The position numbers were made by a program, and so were the translations under genes. A stretch of DNA of 64,000 nucleotides from Struthidea cinerea. Taxonomy: Eukaryota; Chordata; Aves; Passeriformes; Corcoracidae. Location: assembly GCA_013397865.1 (NCBI GenBank), contig VZTI01004092.1, positions 952,345 through 1,016,344 on the forward strand. Direction: 5' to 3'. Under the pieces are notes generated by a model. The model saw only the letters and a program-made list of their open reading frames with translations, had not been told where the DNA came from and ran no database searches. This document shows positions 58,301 through 64,000 of the stretch, piece after piece; position 1 is the first letter of the stretch, and every line of letters starts with the position of its first letter.

Positions 58301-61300
58301 CCTGGGGTGTTCCGGGATCTTTGGTGATTCATGGCTGTTATCTGTGTCAGTGATAAGCTGCTGTGGAGGGAGATGCTGCTTCTCCTCTTTTTTATAGCTT
58401 CACCTTCCGCTTTTACATTTTCCTACTTTGTAATGAGTCATTGCTTATCACTTCAGCAAATGTATTTTCCATACTGGGGAAGAAGACAAAGCCTTTCAAT
58501 CTCTTAGGTTATGCCAGTTATAAAGTCATTCTTCCCTGGGTTCATACTGTGTGTCTGCCTCCTGTTTTCAACCTCTGAGCCCCAAATCTGGACCACAGCC
58601 CTTTTTCTGTACTCTGTGCCAGTGGCACGAGAAAGGTCTGGAGACCAGAATATCTGCAAGAGTGCACAGGCATGCCAGATTGTTGTGGAGAGGGAGGGGA
58701 AAGAAGATAAGAAGGACCCAGAAGGTGTACAGTGTGCCAACAACCCTCGGCTGCCCACCCACCGATGCGAGCATGGCATACATTACATGATGTCTTGAGC
58801 TGCACTAGATTGTGAGAGGGGAGGAGAACGTGACTGGGCCAAAGCCTGGGAGATCTTTGTGAGAGCGTTCACTCAGAAGCCTGGAAGATCAGTTTCCTTT
58901 CTCCGTCGCAGAACTTGACTCACCTCAGAAACAGGAGAGCTGGTCGGTCTGCGTTTAATCATTACACCTTCATTTTGTGCTTTTCATGGGAGTGAGGCAG
59001 TCCAGTGATAGAGCTTCTGGAGGGGCACCCGGGGCACTGAAGTAGGCTGCTTTGGAGCACTGTTTTCCCCTTGTGTTTGTGTTGTCATGAGACTTGCTCT
59101 TAGGTTTTAACTGTGGTTTATTCAATAACAATATCTAATGATGTAAAAAATTATCCTTCCGAAGTTGCTTCCTGTTCTGTCAATAGAGATTTCAGACTGC
59201 ACATGTGTGTGTATATATAGCTCTATGCATTATATACAGACACATTCCTTACTGCCACATTTATGAGGGGGAGAGGACAGAGCACCCCAAAAGGTCATGT
59301 TAGAATTTCCTCGGGGGGAGGAGAGAACATACCTCCTCCGGTGGAATCCTAAATGCAAGGCTGGAGTTTCCAGGTTAGTCCAGTCATTTCTGGAGCCAAA
59401 GATCTTATCTCTTCTGCCTTTTCAAATGCTAAAAGGGGAAAAAAAAAAAAGATAGTCATAAAAGCAGAGAACAAAGAGAAATATTTTTTCCTTGTTTTTC
59501 TTTGAGATCGGCAAACTTTAGGGTAATGCTTTTAAAAACAACGAGTTGAAACGAAAACTTTTTCATTAAAGAAGTTAAGGCGACACACTTTTGTGTCAGT
59601 CTCCGCAGCGGGGTCCGTTCTTCTCCCATCTCCTTCTCGAGCAGCTGCAGAGAGGCGTGCCGCGGGAGCCGAGCCTTGCCGGGGCGCTGCCCACGTCGCA
59701 TCCTCGGCGGTGCCCCCGAAGGCACGGTGCTCCCCGGCGCGCCGCCGGTGGCAGCGGGCACAGGAGGGCAGCAGAGCTCCGCGGAGCTCCCGCGGCGGGC
59801 AGAGCCTCCCGGGCCGCGGCAGCACCGGGCAGGAGGTGTGCGAGAGGGCAGAACAAATTCGGGGCGTAACACCCCCGTCCTTTGAGACGGCAGCACAGAG
59901 GTGCAGAACTAGAGTGAACGTTGAGAGGACGAGCAAAAACCCAAGTACTTTTCCAAGTATGTGCTTTATGGGCAGCATGGTGGGGAAAAAAACGCACCCT
60001 GCTGTGACTTGTCCCAGCTTCTCCCACCAGCAGCCTCAGCAGCCTCAACAACTCGTGCAGATGCGGGGGCTGCACACTGAGTTATGCTGCTACATCTGAC
60101 AGGTGGAGATGGTTAAAATATGGACAGTAAAAGTGTAAATCCCAGTGTCTTTTCAGGGACCTCAGTCAGGCTGTAAGGATGCTAAGCACCTGGAGTCATG
60201 CAGGCTCTGTTGCACGAGCTGCCACAGTGTGAGGTCCTTTCCTTGCATGTATTTTAATCCCTATAGACAAGGGAGTGCTCTCCTTAAAAGGATGATTGTC
60301 CTCAGGGTGTGTCCTCAGGGCTTTCTCCATACAGGTAGGGGCAAATTGGACTGTTATCTTAAAATACCCATAACATGCAAAACAAACCAGGTGAGTAAAA
60401 GCTTGATTTTGGGTCCCTTGTGGGCCAGTTTCAGCTGAGTTGCCTGAACTAGGAGTCGCTCCTCTGTATCTCTTGGACCAGGGAGGTTTGGTGAGCATAG
60501 TTCTCTTCTAATGACCTGTGAGTAAGGACCTCCCTTCTGTATTGTGTGTCCTGTAGCATTTTATCAGCTGTGTTCCAGAGCAGAAACCCTTGGTGTTCAT
60601 CTCTCATTTAGGCGGGGGGGGAGGGGGAGGAATAAAAAATCAAAAGTTGTTCTGCTAGGTGGATGCCATTTTCAGCCTCGCCTTTGTCTTGGGTCATTAC
60701 CACTAAGCTGGTGATAAGCTGCTATTAATTAGAGATTGTCAGCACGTGTGAATTGGAACAAGAGCACACCAAATGCATCAGCTCGGCCCTGCTGAGGGAG
60801 CTGGCACTGAGAGCGTCCTGAGCTGGTGATAAACTATGCTTTGAGGATCTGCCCTTAGAAGTCATTAAAATTTGCTTGAGAGCATCTTGCTGGGGTTTGG
60901 TGTAAGTAGCCCTTCACAATTAGATTGCTTATTCTAATGAAGCTTTGGCAGTTGTTCTCTTTATCACCTGGAAGCTTGGTGATGAGCACAATGGCTCTGA
61001 AGGTGTTGGTTTAGCTGTTTATTTGACATGTGGTGAGTGCAGGTGTGGATTGCCTCCTTGTCCCTCTCGCCCTCTGCAGACACTCGGCACTCCCGGTGCT
61101 TGGCCTCATGCAGTGCTCTGGCTGTGCTGGTGCCCCGGTCACGCTGGGGCTGAATCCCTGCCAGGAACACAGAGCTGGAGACCTGATCCAGCTGCTGAGC
61201 TGTGTAGGGCATACACTCCAAGCAGGGCAGTCTCTAGTAAACCTGCTAATGGAAAGTCTTTTCATTTATTGTGGTCTACATGGGAGTTTTTACTTCTCCA

Positions 61301-62164
61301 GCACCGTGGTTCTGCAGGCAGTGGAAGAGCCTCTGCCTTGGTGCTGTAGCGTGAAAATGAGTTTCCTTCACTTTGTCTGCAAATAATTTTCAGCTGACCT
61401 TATGTAAACCAAAATAAGTTCAACGAAGAGGAGCCCATAAAGACTGCATGTCCCAATTAAATGAAAGCCATTCCAGAGTAATAATTGGCTTAACCAGAGT
61501 GCTCCTTTTGCACAGACCCAACCTCGTTACTTGTTCTTAATGATTATTGGCAAATGCAGTGGCTAAGTCGGCAGCTGTATTTTCAGCAAGTGAACAACCC
61601 TCTTGCTGGTTGAGAGTTTCCTCCAGGTGAGAATGAAAGGATAAGTGATGGGGAAAGAGGCTGAGCAGTCCCTGCCTCTGGAGTCGCTCTCCAGAGCGGG
61701 ATGGAGCCCTTGCGCTTGGCTGTCGCATTCCTTAGTTCCAGTAAATCCCGTGCAGCCTCTCGGAGCACGCCGTGCCCCGCTGTCTGGAGCCTGTTTGCGT
61801 GCTCCTGGCTGCGTGTTGCACACGAGATGAGCTCTGCCTGGGGTTAATTTGCTGTCGCCCCTCGCTCCCAGGTAGCCGAGAGACTGCTTTCACCTACGCC
61901 GTCAGCGCCGCCGGGGTGGTGAACGCCATCAGCCGCGCGTGCCGCGAGGGAGAGCTGTCCAGCTGCGGCTGCAGCCGCACTGCCCGGCCCAAGGACTTGC
62001 CCCGAGACTGGCTGTGGGGCGGCTGCGGGGACAACGTGGAGTACGGGTACCGCTTCGCCAAGGAGTTCGTGGATGCCAAGGAGAGGGAGAAGAACTACGT
62101 GAGGGGTTCGGAGGAGCAGGCTCGCATGCTGATGAACCTGCAGAACAACGAGGCTGGTCGCAGG
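55239..62164 (+). CDS. WNT5B: Wnt family member 5B, coding exons 1-3 (residues 1-207; 3' exons outside window)
   Basis: WNT5B is a secreted, lipid-modified, cysteine-rich ligand that mainly drives non-canonical (Frizzled/ROR, planar polarity and calcium) signalling. Joining 55239-55318, 56058-56305 and 61872-62164 gives an uninterrupted 207-residue N-terminal part. It comprises a signal peptide (about 1-21, hydrophobic LALAAALLC core), ANSWWSLAMNP, RPEMYIIGAQPVCSQLPG, the QFRQRRWNCST Wnt signature, GVVNAISRACREGEL and CGCSRTARPKDLPRDWLWGG. NxS/T sites are at N93 and N99. Introns are phase 2, 1 and 0, with consensus GT-AG ends, as in other Wnt5 genes. The human protein is 359 residues, so about 42%, including the palmitoleoylated-serine CHGVSGSC region, lies to the right of the window. 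The RPEM and IIGAQPVCS phrases separate it from other Wnt classes, and the signal peptide fits 5B rather than 5A. Confidence 0.97.
55319..56057 (+). other. WNT5B: WNT5B intron 1
   Basis: 739 bases, GTAAGT...CGTAG. The 5' part is still CpG island with a poly-C run and a 3-base gap (55501-55503). Open frames here are due to high G+C. Confidence 0.9.
56058..56305 (+). CDS. WNT5B: WNT5B coding exon 2
   Basis: 248 bases. The acceptor is TCATCGTAG|G and the donor ATAG|GTAGGA. It completes W27 and encodes S28-I109, including the QRRWNCST signature and both visible N-glycosylation sites. The reading frame continues open into the intron for a while, which is not coding. Confidence 0.96.
59585..59870. 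promoter_or_regulatory. Intragenic CpG island in WNT5B intron 2
   Basis: A ~285-base block is dense in CpG (for example GGCGCGCCGCCGG) and flanked on both sides by A+T-rich DNA, so the boundaries are sharp. HMG-type cores lie close by (AACAAAG near 59469; CTTTGA near 59509). It could be an alternative promoter or a regulated island. Open frames on both strands follow from composition and show no homology I recognise. Confidence 0.5.
60700..61560. promoter_or_regulatory. Candidate conserved non-coding elements in WNT5B intron 2
   Basis: Two A+T-balanced segments (about 60700-60960 and 61390-61560) are rich in homeodomain-like cores (ATTAATTAG, CAATTAAAT, TTAATGATTATTGG). They contain no simple repeats or recognisable transposons. 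This texture is typical of developmental enhancers in vertebrate introns, but it is judged by eye only. Confidence 0.25.
61872..62164 (+). CDS. WNT5B: WNT5B coding exon 3
   Basis: 293 bases. The acceptor is GCTCCCAG|GT and the donor CGCAGG|GTAAGA. It completes G110 and encodes S111-R207, ending NNEAGRR at a phase-0 boundary as in other Wnt5 genes. It contains the conserved GVVNAISRACREGEL, CGCSR and DLPRDWLWGGCGDN motifs. Confidence 0.97.
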
Positions 62165-64000
62165 GTAAGAGGAGCGCTGACCCTTTCCTTTTTCTCAGAG
62201 GGAGAGTCGGAAGGCTGGAGGTAGCTGGATATCAAATTGCTTGGAGGTTTGATGGGGGATAATCCAGCGATGCCCCAATAAAAGTGTACGGCCACATTTT
62301 CCGCACTTTTGTGAATATTACAGACAATGTTGACAGTATTCCAGTTTTACCTTCCACTGCCAGCTAACGCCAGTGAATTTTGGGGTCTGTTGAGATACTG
62401 TATGGCAGACATATGCAGACATTTAAGCCCTTTCCAAATAAACAAGGTGCTGTTATGGCCAGTTTTTAAGGTTTTATGTCTAAGAAATCAGCTTCCCAGA
62501 GCTCTGAAAGCGACAGGCTGGTGGCGAAAAGAAGAGCGTTTTGGCATGTAGAGTTCTCTTCCACTACTGTCATTCAGATTTTTGGGGACATAAGGCCAGG
62601 AGCCTGGCTCTCTCTGAAACCTAGGCCTTGCTCAGTTACCTCGGTACTGGGCACAATAAATAGTTTGTGTTTAGGTGACAAACATTTTCTGAGAAAATTC
62701 ATGGTTTTGATCTGAGGACCCCTAGAGATGGAGAATCCATCACTTCCCTTTGTAGTGTGCTACCAGCATTAATCACTGGTTCAACTCTGAACCTGATGAT
62801 CGTTTGAATTTATCTGGCACCAGCTTCCAAGCAGTTCTTTTTCTGACTTTTACAGCTAAATCTAAAACCCTCTTAGTAATCAGAATTTCCTTGGCATACA
62901 AGTATTTATCTACTGTAATTTATTCACCATTCTTTCTTGACAGAGTAGATTGAGCACTGAAGACTCGCTCACTTTCAGAGGTTCTCATCAGCCATCAAAT
63001 CATTTTCCTGTCCCTTTCCAATTTTCCCATACCCCTTTTGCATGCATTCGGTGTATGCACTTTCGCTTTTCACACAATTCCTCTGTCTGTGATTAATAGC
63101 CTGGAAGGTGCAGCATCACTCACATGCAGTGCAGCTGTGTAATCCTGCCTCTTTCCAAAAGCAGAACAGGAATACTAGCTCGAACATTTGTGCATTTTCC
63201 CCAGGGTGTTTCAAATTTTTATCATTCTTACCTAGAAGTAAGCTTTTCAAAGGTTAATTTTATTTCTAATACATGTTAAAAAATCCCATTAAATGTACTT
63301 AGTCTTGCTCTTCTGCACATACTTAACTAATATCCTTAGTTTCCTTATCAATTTTCTGCCCTTTCTTACTTCTAATTGTTACTGAATCATCTTTCCCTTT
63401 CCCTTGGATGTCTGTCTTTTCTGCCTGTAATTCCAGCTTCACTTTGCCACCAAAGATCAGTTCTATTTTTTTGGTTGTGAAGTCAATGTGTCAGGTGGAA
63501 GCATTGCAAGTACTTCATGGCTCTTTTGCAAAACCAAATCGGGGTAAATTTGCAGTAGGTGAAAAACTGGACTTGAAAGCTGTGTAACTCAGTGAGTTTT
63601 GGTTTGGGATTGGGTTTTTTTTTTTTGGCTTGGATGGGCAGAGGCTCTGCATTTGCTTAGAAATGGGGGTGTGTGTGGTGGAGTAGTAGCCTGAATGTGA
63701 CATTCTTTTCTTCATTACTTGCTCTGAACGTGCTACGTATCTGGAGCATGAACTTGGATTACTACAAATAAATACCCTGCCTAAAGCACGGAGTGGACAT
63801 GAGGGGTCCAGAGACAGAACGTGCCCCCTGGTCTGAGGTGCCAGCTGAACTGCAGTAACACAGATTAGATGAACACAAGTCATTTTAGATTACATTAAAT
63901 TAAATGGAAATATAAAGCAGTGTGTAATTAAGCTTGTGGATTAAAAGAAAAAAACAAACCACAAACTCTGATAAACTAAGGGAGCTGGTTAATAAGCTCA
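62165..64000 (+). other. WNT5B: WNT5B intron 3, 5' part
   Basis: From the GTAAGA donor to the window edge there is no segment matching the next expected Wnt exon (AVYKMADVACKCHG-type). The intron therefore continues past the window. An ancient CR1 relic lies inside it at about 62715-63000. Confidence 0.8.
62715..63000 (-). mobile_element. Ancient CR1-type LINE relic (antisense)
   Basis: GAGATGGAGAATCCATCACTTCC, GAATTTATCTGGCACCAGC, ACCCTCTTAGTAATCAG and GTATTTATCTACTGTAAT follow the order of the reversed 3' region of old CR1 elements shared among reptiles. It is far more diverged than the other CR1 copies, so it inserted before the bird-specific expansions. Confidence 0.6.

Larger units (their letters stand above)
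56306..61871 (+). other. WNT5B: WNT5B intron 2
   Basis: About 5.6 kb from GTAGGA to CTCCCAG. It contains short simple repeats near 56988-57020, a CpG-rich island at 59585-59870, and A+T-rich segments near 60700-60960 and 61390-61560 that look like candidate conserved non-coding elements. I recognise no protein-coding exon or CR1 copy inside it. Confidence 0.85.

Noticed and set aside
1..64000. CRISPR arrays, operons, tRNA/rRNA genes, bacterial mobile elements
   Set aside because: None was seen. Repeats are minisatellites or retroelements, and the gene structure with introns and CR1 shows a vertebrate genome.

Overview
The window is vertebrate nuclear DNA, almost certainly from a bird. It has two intron-scale genes in a large non-coding background. 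It carries several copies of the CR1 LINE typical of birds, pieces resembling avian endogenous retrovirus LTRs, and GC-rich promoter islands that the assembly could not fully read (runs of N at 19430-19454, 34665-35554, 54989-55197 and 55501-55503). There is no sign of bacterial organisation. I cannot name the species. The two LTR types suggest a neoavian, possibly passerine, rather than a fowl, but that rests on memory of repeat families.

Layout: 1-142 is the edge of a GC/CpG-rich block, followed by a degenerate ~20-bp tandem repeat. From 0.4 to 31 kb there is no recognisable protein-coding gene. This stretch holds CR1 copies (8.8 and 25.4 kb), a probable LTR (22.0 kb), a CpG-rich block at 26.0 kb with a 29-bp duplication, a ~525-bp hexamer minisatellite, and a candidate regulatory block at 30.1-30.8 kb. 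FBXL14 lies on the minus strand: probable 3' UTR about 31.27-33.62 kb, C-terminal 345 codons at 33.6-34.66 kb. Its F-box-coding 5' end and probably its promoter fall in the 890-bp gap. Two CR1 fragments sit directly upstream. From 36.5 to 54 kb is intergenic DNA with a truncated LTR, ancient repeat relics and simple repeats. WNT5B is on the plus strand: promoter CpG island 54.65-55.6 kb, coding exons at 55.24, 56.06 and 61.87 kb encoding residues 1-207. The remaining exons lie beyond the right edge.

FBXL14 and WNT5B are divergent (head to head), as I recall from the mammalian 12p13.33-type neighbourhood. FBXL14 is an SCF ubiquitin-ligase substrate receptor known for turnover of EMT regulators such as Snail, and WNT5B is a secreted non-canonical Wnt. 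Both act in morphogenesis, but nothing in the sequence shows direct co-regulation. I found no undescribed biological system. The most unusual items are the minisatellite that is open in every reading frame beside a TTAATT-bearing duplication, a splice donor overlapping the FBXL14 stop codon, and an isolated CpG island inside WNT5B intron 2.
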